Numbered from the stretch's first letter, positions 49,042 to 58,749 are shown. The stretch: 63,611 bases of DNA from Candidatus Pelagibacter sp. (GCA_028101445.1 JAOHKR010000005.1:1-63611); one strand, 5' to 3'. Made by a program: numbers and translations. The notes: generated by a model from the letters alone, not told the origin.

Positions 49042-50058
49042 ATGACACTTAATGAAATAGCAAAAAAAATGTGTGCTAGAGGCAAAGGTATCTTGGCCGC
49101 TGATGAAAGTACTGGAACAATTGCAAAAAGATTTAAAAGCATAAACGTTGAAAATTTAGAAAAAAATAGATTAATTTTTAGACAAACTTTGTTTAACGCG
49201 GGTTCAATGAAAGATTGTATTGGAGGTGTGATCCTGTTTGACGAAACAATTAAACAGAAGACTACCTTAGGTCCAACGATCCCAGAATTAATTTCAAAAC
49301 ATGGAGCTATACCAGGTATTAAAGTTGATAAAGGTGCAAAACCTTTAGCGGGATCAATTGAAGAGACTGTAACAGAGGGTTTAGATGATCTTAGAGAAAG
49401 ATTAAAAGAATATTACGATCTTGGTGCTAGATTTACAAAATGGAGAGCTGTTTACAGTATTGGAGAAAAATATCCTTCATCTCAATCAATAAAATCTAAT
49501 GCACATGCATTAGCAAGATACGCTGCTTTAGTTCAAGAAGCTAAAATGGTTCCTATAATTGAACCAGAAGTTTTGATGGATGGATCACATAATATTGAAA
49601 AATGCTATCAGGTTACAACTGATGTTCTCAATGAATGTTACAACGAACTTGAAATTCATAAAGTGGATTTAAAAGGAACTGTTTTAAAGCCAAATATGGT
49701 TATACCTGGATCACATTGTAAAAATAAATCAAACTCACAAGAAATAGCAAAAAAAACACTAGATTGTCTCAAGAAAAATGTTCCGAGCAATGTACCTGGT
49801 ATTGCATTTTTATCTGGAGGTCAGTCAGAAATAGAGTCTAGTAAAAATCTTAACGAAATTAATAAAATTAATGATACAAACTTTTTGATTACTTTCTCTT
49901 ATGGAAGAGGATTGCAAGCAAGTGCATTAAAAGAATTTGGCAAAAATCAAGAAAATACAGAAAATATCCAAAAAGCTTTCAATCATAGAGCTCGGATGAA
50001 CGGACTTTCCTCAAAAGGAGAATGGTCTGAAAATCTTGAAAAAGACTCAGCGGCCTAG
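49042..50058 (+). CDS. fba: Fructose-bisphosphate aldolase, class I
   Basis: A Schiff-base aldolase of 338 residues, similar to the animal/plant class I enzymes: GKGILAADESTGTIAKR, GARFTKWRAVYSI (substrate lysine), EPEVLMDGSHNIE, and KGTVLKPNMVIPG with the Schiff-base lysine. The C-terminus lacks the terminal Tyr of animal enzymes. Bacteria more often carry metal-dependent class II aldolase. It is 9 bases after pgk. Confidence 0.94.
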   Translation: MTLNEIAKKMCARGKGILAADESTGTIAKRFKSINVENLEKNRLIFRQTLFNAGSMKDCIGGVILFDETIKQKTTLGPTIPELISKHGAIPGIKVDKGAKPLAGSIEETVTEGLDDLRERLKEYYDLGARFTKWRAVYSIGEKYPSSQSIKSNAHALARYAALVQEAKMVPIIEPEVLMDGSHNIEKCYQVTTDVLNECYNELEIHKVDLKGTVLKPNMVIPGSHCKNKSNSQEIAKKTLDCLKKNVPSNVPGIAFLSGGQSEIESSKNLNEINKINDTNFLITFSYGRGLQASALKEFGKNQENTENIQKAFNHRARMNGLSSKGEWSENLEKDSAA

Positions 50059-50063
50059 ATCCA

Positions 50064-50666
50064 TTGAAGAAATTAGTCTATTTAATCTCTCCCGTAAAAA
50101 TAAATAAAAAATTTTACAACAGTTTAAATGTTGTTTTATCCCAAGGTAACGTAAAATTTTTTCAGTTAAGATTAAAAAAAATTAAAGCTAATAGATTTTT
50201 AAAAATTGCTAAAAAAATCAAAAAAATTACATCGAAGCATAAGGTAAAATTTATAGTTAATGATAATTTCAATTTAGCAATAAAGGTTAAAGCTGATGGA
50301 TGTCACATGGGTCAATTTGACGGTTCAATAAAGATAGCAAAAAAAAAACTTAAAAATAAGATTTTAGGAGTCACATGTCATAACTCAAAAATTTTAGCTA
50401 ACAATGCAATAAAAAATAAAGTGAGTTATTTAGCTTTTGGATCATTTTTTAAATCTAAGCTCAAACCAAATGCAAGAAAGGCTAATCTTGATATTCTAAA
50501 ATGGGCAAAAAAGAATATTAAAAAGCCAATTGTAGCAATTGGTGGGATTAATAATTTTAATTATAAAAAATTAATAAAATCTGGAGCAAAATATATTGCA
50601 ATATCAAGTTTTATTTGGGATAACCCAAAATTAAAACCTGAATTAGCTATAAGAAAATTTAAATGA
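50064..50666 (+). CDS. thiE: Thiamine-phosphate synthase
   Basis: ThiE couples HMP-PP with the thiazole phosphate. The 200-residue barrel has FFQLRLKKIKANRF, KFIVNDNFNLAIKVKADGCHMGQ, GVTCHN, LAFGSFFKS and IVAIGGINNFNYKKLIKSGAKYIAISSFI, matching the ThiE core though it is basic and divergent. It starts with TTG 5 bases after fba, without an SD sequence, and overlaps efp by 4 bases. It fits HMP salvage together with thiD at 31-32 kb. Confidence 0.88.
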   Translation: MKKLVYLISPVKINKKFYNSLNVVLSQGNVKFFQLRLKKIKANRFLKIAKKIKKITSKHKVKFIVNDNFNLAIKVKADGCHMGQFDGSIKIAKKKLKNKILGVTCHNSKILANNAIKNKVSYLAFGSFFKSKLKPNARKANLDILKWAKKNIKKPIVAIGGINNFNYKKLIKSGAKYIAISSFIWDNPKLKPELAIRKFK

Positions 50667-51226
50667 AAATTACTGCAATAGAAATAAAACCTGGGATGAT
50701 AATCGAACATAAAAATGATTATTGGAATGTTTTAAAAACTCAACACGTTAAACCTGGTAAAGGTGGCGCATTTAATCAAGTTGAATTAAAAAGTTTAATC
50801 AAGGGAACAAAGTTGAATGAAAGATTCAGATCAAGTGAGACTGTGGAGAAAGCCGAGGTTGATGAAAAAAAATTCAATTTTTTATATTTAGATGGTGATA
50901 ATTGTCACTTCATGGATAATACTACATTTGAACAAGTTGAAATTTCAAAAAAAATTACTGGTGAACAGTATAAACTTTTGAAAGAAAACTTAGAAGTCAC
51001 AATTTCTTTTATGGAAGAAAAACCAATTTCAATAGAACTACCAAATAACATTGAATGCATCATTGAAACAACTGATGCAGCTATAAAAAATCAAACTGCT
51101 TCATCCTCATATAAACCAGCGATACTTGATAATGGAATTAAAATTAATGTTCCTCCATTTGTTGAAAGTGGTGAAAAAATAATAATTGATACCCGTACTT
51201 TAGAGTATGTGAAAAGAGCAAATTAA
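50663..51226 (+). CDS. efp: Translation elongation factor P
   Basis: EF-P of 187 residues relieves ribosome stalling at polyproline. The KOW-like first domain carries K33 in VKPGKGGAF, aligned with the lysine that is beta-lysylated in E. coli; the second and third OB domains contain FLYLDGDNCHFMD and the C-terminal GIKINVPPFVESGEKIIIDTRTLEYVKR. It shares one base with suhB. Confidence 0.96.
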   Translation: MKITAIEIKPGMIIEHKNDYWNVLKTQHVKPGKGGAFNQVELKSLIKGTKLNERFRSSETVEKAEVDEKKFNFLYLDGDNCHFMDNTTFEQVEISKKITGEQYKLLKENLEVTISFMEEKPISIELPNNIECIIETTDAAIKNQTASSSYKPAILDNGIKINVPPFVESGEKIIIDTRTLEYVKRAN

Positions 51227-52026
51227 TGAGGTTAAGCTCTCCACAAATTAATTTAATAACAAGAGCTTGCATGAAAGCTTCAAGACCTTTGATAAGAGAT
51301 TTTGGTGAGCTTGAAAATTTACAAGTTTCCTCAAAAGGACCAGGGGATTTTGTTTCATCAGCTGATAAAAGAACTGAAAAAACTATAATTGAAGAGTTAC
51401 AAAAAGCACATCCAGAGTATGGAATTATTACAGAAGAAACTGGAATTATTAATAAATCGAATATTAAAAATAGATGGATAATTGATCCTATAGATGGAAC
51501 TATGAATTTTTTAAATGGTATACCTCAATTTGCAATTTCTATTGCCTATGAAGAAGATAATGAAATCATATGTGGTGTAATATTTAATCCAATAACAAAT
51601 GAAATGTTTTGTGCAGAAAAAGGTAATGGGGCATATCTTAATAACTCAAGAATAAGAGTTTCAAATAAAAAAAAATTAAAAGATGCTCTGCTAGTAACAG
51701 GTGGACCAAAAGGAGCTAGTAAAATAAAAAATAAAATTTATTCTGAATATATTAATGTATCTAATAATGTTTCTAACGTAAGAAAATTTGGTAGTGCAGC
51801 TTTAGATATGGCATATGTTGCTTGTGGTAGATTTGATGGGTACTGGCAAAGAGAATTAAACTACTGGGATATTGCTGCTGGAGTGATAATCCTGAGAGAG
51901 GCTGGTGGTTTTATTGATTTTTTTGAAGATGATCTAAGCTACCCATTAAAAAAGAATGTTTTAGCCTCTAATTCCAATATTCACCAAGAATTAAAAGAAC
52001 TTATAAATAAAAAAGATATTGAGTAA
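51226..52026 (+). CDS. suhB: Inositol-1-monophosphatase family protein (SuhB-like)
   Basis: A lithium-sensitive-type phosphatase fold of 266 residues with the metal sites [29 protein letters not shown], and [19 protein letters not shown]. In E. coli SuhB is also an rRNA antitermination factor; whether the same holds here is unknown. It follows efp directly, the usual alphaproteobacterial order. Confidence 0.93.
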   Translation: MRLSSPQINLITRACMKASRPLIRDFGELENLQVSSKGPGDFVSSADKRTEKTIIEELQKAHPEYGIITEETGIINKSNIKNRWIIDPIDGTMNFLNGIPQFAISIAYEEDNEIICGVIFNPITNEMFCAEKGNGAYLNNSRIRVSNKKKLKDALLVTGGPKGASKIKNKIYSEYINVSNNVSNVRKFGSAALDMAYVACGRFDGYWQRELNYWDIAAGVIILREAGGFIDFFEDDLSYPLKKNVLASNSNIHQELKELINKKDIE

Positions 52027-52054
52027 AAACCAATATTCATATAAAACTCCGCTC

Positions 52055-52279
52055 ATGAAAAAAGACATACATCCAAACTATCATAAAATAAAAGTTGTAA
52101 TGACTGATGGAACTGAATTTGAAACTCGATCTACGTGGGGTAAAGAAAATGATGTTTTAAAATTAGATATAGATCCAAAATCTCATTTTGCATGGACTGG
52201 TGGAACACAAAAGATCATGGATAAAGGTAGAGTAAGTAAATACAATAAAAAGTTTAGCAACCTAAGATCAAAAAAATAA
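52055..52279 (+). CDS. rpmE: 50S ribosomal protein L31
   Basis: I start the gene at ATG 52055, giving [20 protein letters not shown], which matches the L31 N-terminus exactly; a longer reading from TTG 52019 would add 12 residues not seen in the family. The product is 74 residues without the zinc-binding cysteines (C-minus form) and includes [24 protein letters not shown]. It lies between suhB and trcR. Confidence 0.95.
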   Translation: MKKDIHPNYHKIKVVMTDGTEFETRSTWGKENDVLKLDIDPKSHFAWTGGTQKIMDKGRVSKYNKKFSNLRSKK

Positions 52280-52282
52280 ATT

Positions 52283-52867
52283 ATGATCGATACTCCATTC
52301 ATGCCAAAAGCAACTGCTGTTTGGCTTGTTGAAAACACCACCTTAACTTTCAAACAAATTGCAGAGTTTTGTAACTTGCATGAATTAGAAATTAAAGGGA
52401 TTGCAGATGGAGATGTTGCGAAAGGTATTAAAGCCTATAATCCAATTTTAGCCGGTCAGCTTTCAAGAGAAGAGATAGAATTGTGTTCGAAAGATCCTAA
52501 TAAAAAATTGGGTTTATTGAAAAAACTTGAAGAAGTAGAAGTTAAAGAGAGAAAAAGACCGAAATATACCCCCTTGTCTAAAAGACAAGACAGGCCAGAT
52601 GCAATTTTATGGTTATGCAAAAATGCTACTGAATTGACAGATGGACAAATTTCAAAACTTGTTGGAAGTACGAAGGGAACTGTTTCTTTAATAAGAAAAA
52701 GAAGCTATTGGAATTTTTCCAGTCTTAAACCAAGAGATCCTGTGATTTTAGCTTTATGCACCCAAGAAGCTTTCCAAAAAAGTTTAGAAAAAGCAAAAAG
52801 AAGAGTTGAAAGAGAGAAAAAAGCTAAAATTAGAGAGGAAAAAAAAGCTCAAGCTGCTTCACTCTAG
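52283..52867 (+). CDS. trcR: Cell-cycle transcriptional regulator TrcR (DUF1013)
   Basis: The 194-residue protein is of the alphaproteobacterial DUF1013 family: FMPKATAVWLVENTTLTFKQIAEFCNLHELEIKGIADGDV at the N-terminus (helix-turn-helix), and RPDAILWLCKNATELTDGQISKLVGSTKGTVSLIRKRSYWN as a second DNA-binding-like unit, then a Lys/Arg/Ala-rich tail. In Caulobacter a member is described as a cell-cycle regulator acting with CtrA-region promoters. It follows rpmE after 3 bases. Confidence 0.88.
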   Translation: MIDTPFMPKATAVWLVENTTLTFKQIAEFCNLHELEIKGIADGDVAKGIKAYNPILAGQLSREEIELCSKDPNKKLGLLKKLEEVEVKERKRPKYTPLSKRQDRPDAILWLCKNATELTDGQISKLVGSTKGTVSLIRKRSYWNFSSLKPRDPVILALCTQEAFQKSLEKAKRRVEREKKAKIREEKKAQAASL

Positions 52868-52918
52868 ACAAACAAAGATTCAAATGATACCAAACGTAAA
52901 ATTTAACTGGAGGTTTTT

Positions 52919-53113
52919 ATTAAAATAGACGTTAAAGATAACAATATTGAACAAGCAATCAGAGTTTTAAAGAGAAAACTTCAAAAAGAAGGTTTTTTCA
53001 AAGTTATGAAAATGAAAAGTACCTATGAAAAACCATCTGAAAGAAAAAAGAGGGTTCAAACAGAAAATATCAAAAGAATAAAAAAACTCCAAAAACTAAA
53101 AAATAGATATTAA
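52919..53113 (+). CDS. rpsU: 30S ribosomal protein S21, initiated at AUU
   Basis: The 64-codon frame 52919-53113 encodes S21: after the first codon it reads KIDVKDNNIEQAIRVLKRKL and continues with KEGFFKVMKMKSTYEKPSER, then a basic tail. There is no ATG, GTG or TTG: an in-frame TAA lies at 52904-52906 and the only codons before the conserved sequence are CTG GAG GTT TTT ATT. A perfect GGAGG (52909-52913) with a 5-base spacer points to ATT at 52919 as start codon. S21 takes part in mRNA docking on the 30S subunit. It is followed by the cold-shock gene. Confidence 0.93.
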   Translation: MKIDVKDNNIEQAIRVLKRKLQKEGFFKVMKMKSTYEKPSERKKRVQTENIKRIKKLQKLKNRY

Positions 53114-53138
53114 TATTATTCAAATGAGAGGACAAATA

Positions 53139-53342
53139 ATGCCATCTGGTAAATTAAAATGGTTTAACGCAAAAAAAGGTTATGGTTTCATAACTGATGA
53201 TGAAACACAAAAAGACATTTTTCTTCACGTTTCAGCGTTAGAAGAGTCAAAACTAAGAGTTTTAAAAGAAGAACAAACTATTGTTTACGATATAAAAGAA
53301 GAGAAAAATAAACTTCAAGCGATTAACATAAAGAAGAAATAA
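53139..53342 (+). CDS. Cold-shock domain protein
   Basis: A single cold-shock domain with RNP1 KGYGFI and RNP2-like DIFLHVSA. I choose ATG 53139 (67 residues, MPSGKLKWFNAKKGYGF) rather than ATG 53124, because AGAGGA at 53127-53132 is then a well-spaced ribosome binding site and Csp proteins start this way. It binds single-stranded nucleic acid, acting as an RNA chaperone. It lies between rpsU and the initiator tRNA. Confidence 0.93.
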   Translation: MPSGKLKWFNAKKGYGFITDDETQKDIFLHVSALEESKLRVLKEEQTIVYDIKEEKNKLQAINIKKK

Positions 53343-53347
53343 TTTAC

Positions 53348-53424
<77 letters not shown>

Positions 53425-53429
53425 AAAAA

Positions 53430-55247
53430 ATGACAAACGATATCAGAAACATAACTATTATTGCACACGTAGATCACGGAAAAACTACTCTAATTGATAC
53501 TTTGATGAAACAAAGTGGTTCATTTAGAGATAACGAAGTAGTTGAAGAACGAGTAATGGACTCCGGAGAATTAGAGAAAGAGAGAGGGATAACAATTTTA
53601 GCTAAACCAACTTCGATAGATTGGAAAAATTCAAGAGTAAATATTATAGATACTCCTGGTCACAGAGATTTTGCTGCAGAAGTAGAGCGAGTATTACATA
53701 TGGCTGATGGTGCATTATTATTAATAGACTCTGCTGAAGGAGTTATGCCTCAGACAAAATTTGTATTAGCAAAAGCTTTAAAACAAGGTTTGAGACCTAT
53801 AGTTGTTATTAACAAATTAGATAAAGCAGATCAGAGAGCCAATGAAGTCTTAGATGAAACTTTTGATTTGTTTGTAAGTTTAGATGCAAATGAAGAGCAA
53901 TTAGACTTTCCAGTTCTTTACGCAAGCGGTAGATCAGGATGGGCTTCAAAAGAAATTGATGGTCCAAGAGAAAATTTACATCCATTATTAGATTTAATTA
54001 TTGATCACGTAAAACCGGCAAAATTAGATAAAGATAAACCTTTTGCAATGTTGTCTACATTATTATACGCCGATAGCTTTCTAGGAAGAAGTTTAGTTGG
54101 AAGGATAAACCAAGGAACAGCTAAAGCTAATCAACAAATTAAAGCTATCAATCTAAAAGGTAAAAAAGTTGACGAAGGAAGATTAACTAAAATTTTTAGA
54201 TATGAAGGAACTAAAAAAGTTCCTATAGAAATAGGTGAAGCTGGTGATATTGTTATAATTGCTGGTTTAGAAAAAGCCAATGTAGCTGACACTATCTGTG
54301 ATTTAGAAATTAATGATCCAATAAGCGCTACACCTATAGATCCACCAACAATGTCAATAACGGTTACAGTAAATAGTTCTCCGTTAGCTGGGACTGAAGG
54401 TAAAAAATTAACTAGTACTCAAATTCGTGAAAGGCTAATCCTTGAAGCTGAAAACAACGTTGGAATAACATTTGGAGAAAATGAAAACAAAGATGCATTT
54501 GTTATAAGTGGAAGAGGTGAATTGATGTTGGAAATTTTATTAACACAAATGAGACGTGAAGGATTTGAGATGACTGTGAGTCCTCCAAAAGTTTTATTTC
54601 AAAAAGATGACAATGGTAAAAAATTAGAACCAATTGAAGAAATTACTATGGATTTAGATGAAGAGCATTCTTCAAAAGTTATTGACTCGATGAATAGAAG
54701 AAAAGGGAAATTAATAGATCTTAAAGATACAGGTAAAGATAAAAAACGTTTAATTTTTCATGCTCCAACAAGAGGTTTGATGGGTTATACCAGTAGATTT
54801 TTGACTTTAACCAAAGGAACAGGTGTAATTAATAGAATATTTCATTCTTATGGTGAATACACTGGTGATATGGAAGGACGAAGAAATGGTGCTTTGATAT
54901 CTATGGAAAAAGGTAAAGCAGTTGCTTTTGCGATTTTTAATTTACAGGCCAGAGGTGAAATGTTTGTCACCCACAACGACCCTGTTTACGAAGGAATGAT
55001 TGTAGGCCTTTCATCTAAAAGTGGCGATCTTGAAATCAATGTAATGAAAGGGAAAAAACTTACTAATATGCGAACTCAAGGAACAGATGAAAATGTTGTT
55101 TTAACGCCTGTTAGAAAAATGGCAATCGCTGAACAACTAAGTATGTTAAACACTGATGAAGCACTTGAGATTACTCCAAAATCCTGCAGATTAAGAAAAG
55201 CAATTTTAAATCCCCACGATCGAAAAAGACAGTCTAAAGCCTCTTAA
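53430..55247 (+). CDS. typA: GTP-binding protein TypA/BipA
   Basis: A ribosome-associated translational GTPase of 605 residues: G1 AHVDHGKTTLIDTL near residue 12, ERGITILAKPTS, the G3 DTPGHRDFAAEV and G4 NKLDKADQR, then EF-G-like domains III and V and the BipA-specific C-terminal part (GRGELMLEILLTQMRREGFE, GALISMEKGKAVAFAIFNLQARGEMF). It is needed for ribosome assembly and growth at low temperature in E. coli. It overlaps the transaldolase gene convergently by 4 bases. Confidence 0.97.
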   Translation: MTNDIRNITIIAHVDHGKTTLIDTLMKQSGSFRDNEVVEERVMDSGELEKERGITILAKPTSIDWKNSRVNIIDTPGHRDFAAEVERVLHMADGALLLIDSAEGVMPQTKFVLAKALKQGLRPIVVINKLDKADQRANEVLDETFDLFVSLDANEEQLDFPVLYASGRSGWASKEIDGPRENLHPLLDLIIDHVKPAKLDKDKPFAMLSTLLYADSFLGRSLVGRINQGTAKANQQIKAINLKGKKVDEGRLTKIFRYEGTKKVPIEIGEAGDIVIIAGLEKANVADTICDLEINDPISATPIDPPTMSITVTVNSSPLAGTEGKKLTSTQIRERLILEAENNVGITFGENENKDAFVISGRGELMLEILLTQMRREGFEMTVSPPKVLFQKDDNGKKLEPIEEITMDLDEEHSSKVIDSMNRRKGKLIDLKDTGKDKKRLIFHAPTRGLMGYTSRFLTLTKGTGVINRIFHSYGEYTGDMEGRRNGALISMEKGKAVAFAIFNLQARGEMFVTHNDPVYEGMIVGLSSKSGDLEINVMKGKKLTNMRTQGTDENVVLTPVRKMAIAEQLSMLNTDEALEITPKSCRLRKAILNPHDRKRQSKAS

Positions 55248-55942
55248 AGCTTAAATTTAGATTTTTTACTATCCTCTAAAAATCCCTTTACAGTATCAAT
55301 TGTCATAGACTGAAAGCTTTTACCGAACGAATTTATTTGATTTATTACCTTCGGAGGCATTGTAATAATATTACATTTTAATTGTTTGGCTTGTATATAA
55401 TTATAAGCCTCTCTTGTGCTTGCCCATAGTATTTCTATATTTTGATTTTTTTTAGTTAAAGATATGCTTTTTTTAAATATAGGAAGTGGATCTTTGCCTT
55501 TATCAGCCATTCTTCCAGCAAATATAGATATAATTGATTTTGTTTTTTTGTTTAAACATTTATAAATTTTCTTTGTCTGTTCGTAGGTATAAACTGCAGT
55601 TATATTAAGTTTTATACCTTTATTACTTAATTCTTTTATAACTGAACCCATAAATAAGCCCTTTGAGTTAACTACTGGTATTTTAACATATACATTTTTA
55701 CCCCATGTATTTATTTTATAAGCTTGTTTAAGTATTTCTCTGGCATCATCTGCAAAAACCTCAAATGAAATAGGTTTCTTTTTGCAAACTTTCAATATTT
55801 TAATGGAATAGTCTTTATAGTTTTTAGCTCCCGCTTGTCTCATTAAGCTTGGATTAGTTGTAAAACCATCAACAAAAGATTTTTTATTAAAAATTTTAAT
55901 TGTTTTAAAGTCAGCGATGTCGCAAAATATTTTAGTTTTCAT
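55244..55942 (-). CDS. tal: Transaldolase, short (TalC/MipB-like) form
   Basis: The 232-residue barrel has DGFTTNPSLMRQAG at the N-terminus, ISFEVFADD, the Schiff-base lysine K87 in NVYVKIPV, LNITAVYT, and IISIFAGRMADKGKDP. The length is that of subfamily 4 transaldolases, close to fructose-6-phosphate aldolase, so FSA-type activity is possible. With tkt it would complete non-oxidative pentose phosphate exchange. Its start shares a base with the pntB stop. Confidence 0.88.
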   Translation of the reverse strand: MKTKIFCDIADFKTIKIFNKKSFVDGFTTNPSLMRQAGAKNYKDYSIKILKVCKKKPISFEVFADDAREILKQAYKINTWGKNVYVKIPVVNSKGLFMGSVIKELSNKGIKLNITAVYTYEQTKKIYKCLNKKTKSIISIFAGRMADKGKDPLPIFKKSISLTKKNQNIEILWASTREAYNYIQAKQLKCNIITMPPKVINQINSFGKSFQSMTIDTVKGFLEDSKKSKFKL

Positions 55943-57345
55943 TAGTCTAAATTTTTAACTATATCTTCAGTCATTTTTTTAGCATCAGCAAATAACATTA
56001 ATGTATTATCTTTGTAAAATAATTCATTATCTATACCTGCGTATCCTGGTGACAAACTTCTCTTAACAAATAAAACTGATTTACATTTTTCTACATCAAG
56101 AACCGGCATGCCAAAAATTGGACTTTTTGGATCCGTTTTGGCAACAGGATTGGTAACATCATTTGCCCCTATAACAAAAGCTACATCAGAATTAGCAAAA
56201 TCATTATTTATATCCTCAAGTTCAAAAACTTCATCGTAAGGTACGTTAGCTTCAGCTAACAAAACATTCATGTGACCTGGCATTCTTCCAGCAACTGGGT
56301 GTATTGCATAAGTAACTTTGATGTCATTTTTCTTTAACTTATCTACCATTTCTCTTAAGGCATGTTGTGCTTGAGCAACAGCCATACCATATCCTGGAAC
56401 TATAATTACTGAAGAAGCATTTTTCATTAAGAAAGCAGCATCTTCTGCGTTACCACTTTTAACTGGCTTCTGATCTTTCTTTTTTTTTAAATCATCTGAA
56501 GAATTATCTGCTCCAAAACCTCCAAGTATAACGCTCACAAAAGATCTGTTCATTGCTTTGCACATTATATATGAAAGAATGGCGCCTGAAGAACCAACTA
56601 AAGCACCTGTTATAATTAAAGCTGTATTTTCTAGAGTAAAACCAATTCCTGCAGCTGCCCATCCAGAATAAGAGTTAAGCATTGAAATTACGACCGGCAT
56701 ATCTGCGCCACCAATTGGTACTATTAGTAAAACACCAACTAAAAAAGATATCGCTATTAAAGTCCAAAAAATATTATCGGATTGAGTTTTGCATAAGTAA
56801 AATATTAAGACAAAAATTGTTATTCCAAGAATTAAATTTAAAAAATGTTGACCGCTGAAAGTGATTGGGGAGCCAGACATTATTCCCCTTAACTTTAAAA
56901 ATGCTATTATTGAGCCAGAAAAAGTTATAGCTCCTACAGCTGCACCAATAGACATTTCTATTAAACTTGCTAACTTGATATTGCCTATATTTCCAAGATT
57001 AAAAGCCTCTGGATTTAAATATGCTGCAATAGCTACAAAAACTGCGGCTAATCCTACAAGACTATGAAATCCTGCTACTAATTCTGGCATAGCTGTCATA
57101 GGTATTTTGAAAGCTATAAATGAACCTATAGCTCCACCTATTATTAAAAAAATAATTACATATATTAATGAAGTAGAAAAATTTCCAACAGATAAAAAAG
57201 TTACTACTATTGCAATTATCATGCCTACAATTCCAAAATAATTACCTTGTCTTGATGTATCCGGAGAAGATAAGCCTCTTAATGCAAGAATAAATAGAAT
57301 TCCTGAGATCAAATAAAAAACTGCTGAAAGATTAGCTGATATCAT
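55942..57345 (-). CDS. pntB: NAD(P) transhydrogenase, beta subunit
   Basis: PntB of 467 residues carries the second membrane domain (about eight or nine helices, residues 1-270) and the NADP-binding domain III (VIIVPGYGMAVAQAQHALREM, HPVAGRMPGHMNVLLAEANVPYD, FVIGANDVTNPVA). The complex uses proton-motive force to make NADPH from NADH. It overlaps pntAB by 14 bases. Confidence 0.96.
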   Translation of the reverse strand: MISANLSAVFYLISGILFILALRGLSSPDTSRQGNYFGIVGMIIAIVVTFLSVGNFSTSLIYVIIFLIIGGAIGSFIAFKIPMTAMPELVAGFHSLVGLAAVFVAIAAYLNPEAFNLGNIGNIKLASLIEMSIGAAVGAITFSGSIIAFLKLRGIMSGSPITFSGQHFLNLILGITIFVLIFYLCKTQSDNIFWTLIAISFLVGVLLIVPIGGADMPVVISMLNSYSGWAAAGIGFTLENTALIITGALVGSSGAILSYIMCKAMNRSFVSVILGGFGADNSSDDLKKKKDQKPVKSGNAEDAAFLMKNASSVIIVPGYGMAVAQAQHALREMVDKLKKNDIKVTYAIHPVAGRMPGHMNVLLAEANVPYDEVFELEDINNDFANSDVAFVIGANDVTNPVAKTDPKSPIFGMPVLDVEKCKSVLFVKRSLSPGYAGIDNELFYKDNTLMLFADAKKMTEDIVKNLD

Positions 57346-57652
57346 TACTTCTTACCTTTTTTTTTTTATACATTTGAAGCATTCTTTGAGTTACTAAAAA
57401 ACCTCCAAAAATATTTACTGCTGCTAAAATAATAGCAATAAAACCAAATGTGCTTGATATGCTAAAAACATTTTCTGAAGAGCCTGCCAATGATGCAATT
57501 ATTGCTCCAACGATAATTACAGATGAAATAGCATTTGTAACTGACATTAAAGGTGTGTGTAAAGAGGGTGTTACACTCCAAACAACATAGTAGCCTATAA
57601 AAATTGATAATATAAATATACTTAATCTGAATATAAATGGATCTATTTCCAT
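57332..57652 (-). CDS. pntAB: NAD(P) transhydrogenase, alpha subunit part 2
   Basis: The 106 residues contain about three membrane helices (9-27, 32-52, 62-90) and the segment VIWSVTPSLHTPLMS-like (VVWSVTPSLHTPLMSVTNAIS) that defines the C-terminal portion of the alpha subunit. In E. coli this is fused to the NAD-binding part; the split form here is common in alphaproteobacteria. It shares one base with pntAA. Confidence 0.95.
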   Translation of the reverse strand: MEIDPFIFRLSIFILSIFIGYYVVWSVTPSLHTPLMSVTNAISSVIIVGAIIASLAGSSENVFSISSTFGFIAIILAAVNIFGGFLVTQRMLQMYKKKKVRSNDIS

Positions 57653-58749
57653 TATTTTATCTCCTTAATTAGAGTTTTTTCTATAATTTCATCTTCCAAA
57701 TTAATATTAAAATCTTTTTTTTCTTTGCTAAATAAATTTCTTATAAAGCTAAAGAGATTTTTTGCATAAAGACTCGAAGCTGTTTTAGGAAGTCTATTCA
57801 TTAAATTACTAACACCAATTATTTTGATGCCATTAACAATATTAATTTTACCAATTTCAGAAAAGGCTGAATTCCCGCCCTGCTCTACAGCTAGGTCATA
57901 AACTATTGAGCCAGGTCTCATCAATTTAACTAATTCTTCACTTAAAATTCTTGGAGCAGGTTTACCAGGTATTAACGCGGTACAGATTACAATATCATTT
58001 TTTTTAAGAGCATCTTTCATCATCTCAGCTTGTTTTTTTTTGAAGTTTTCACTAACTTCTTTAGCGTAACCACCATCGGTTTCTAAATTTTCAGATTGTT
58101 CTACTGTCAAGAACTTTCCTCCTAAACTTTCAACTTGTTCTTTTGATGCAGCTCTCACATCAGTGGCAGAAACTATAGCGCCTAATCTTTTGGCAGTCGC
58201 TATTGCTTGTAAACCCGCAACACCTGCTCCAATAACTAAAACTTTTGCAGCTGGCACTGTTCCAGCAGCAGTCATCATCATTGGAATAGCTTTTTCAAAC
58301 TCGTAAACTGCGTCAACAACCGATCTATAGCCTGCTAAATTTGATTGGGAAGACAAAACATCCATAGATTGAGCTCGTGATATACGGGGTAATAATTCAA
58401 GAGAAAATATATCAATATTTTTTTTTAAAATATTTTTTATCTTATTTTGATTTTTTGAAGGATTTATCATTCCTATTAAAATAGTTTTATCCTTTAAGTT
58501 TGAAATTTCATCATCTGATGGACAGTTTACTTTTGCTAATAAATTACAATTATTAAAAACTTCTTTTGAAGATTTTTTAATTTCTACACCAACTATTTCA
58601 TATTCTTTATCTGGTATTCCAATATGAGTAGCATAATTATTTTCTATGATAACTTTAAGACCTAAATTAATAATATTTTTTGCTGTTTCGGGCGTTATTG
58701 AAACTCTTTTTTCAAAAGACAAATCTTCTTTAATTGAACCAACTATCAT
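57652..58749 (-). CDS. pntAA: NAD(P) transhydrogenase, alpha subunit part 1
   Basis: The soluble NAD-binding domain, 365 residues, related to alanine dehydrogenase: KRVSITPETAKNIINLG, SRAQSMDVLSSQSNLAGYRSV (the RQD-loop region), VLVIGAGVAGLQAIATAKRLGA and VYDLAVEQGGNSAFSE. It is first of the three pnt genes. The small membrane protein and rpmJ lie upstream on the same strand. Confidence 0.96.
   Translation of the reverse strand: MIVGSIKEDLSFEKRVSITPETAKNIINLGLKVIIENNYATHIGIPDKEYEIVGVEIKKSSKEVFNNCNLLAKVNCPSDDEISNLKDKTILIGMINPSKNQNKIKNILKKNIDIFSLELLPRISRAQSMDVLSSQSNLAGYRSVVDAVYEFEKAIPMMMTAAGTVPAAKVLVIGAGVAGLQAIATAKRLGAIVSATDVRAASKEQVESLGGKFLTVEQSENLETDGGYAKEVSENFKKKQAEMMKDALKKNDIVICTALIPGKPAPRILSEELVKLMRPGSIVYDLAVEQGGNSAFSEIGKINIVNGIKIIGVSNLMNRLPKTASSLYAKNLFSFIRNLFSKEKKDFNINLEDEIIEKTLIKEIK

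Noticed and set aside
48597..49142. 181-codon minus-strand frame opposite pgk/fba
   Set aside because: It is antisense to two clearly conserved genes, has no recognisable motif, and long antisense frames are common in AT-rich genes with strong codon bias.
52019..52054. Longer L31 reading from TTG 52019
   Set aside because: The added 12 residues are absent from the family and the ATG at 52055 matches the conserved L31 start.
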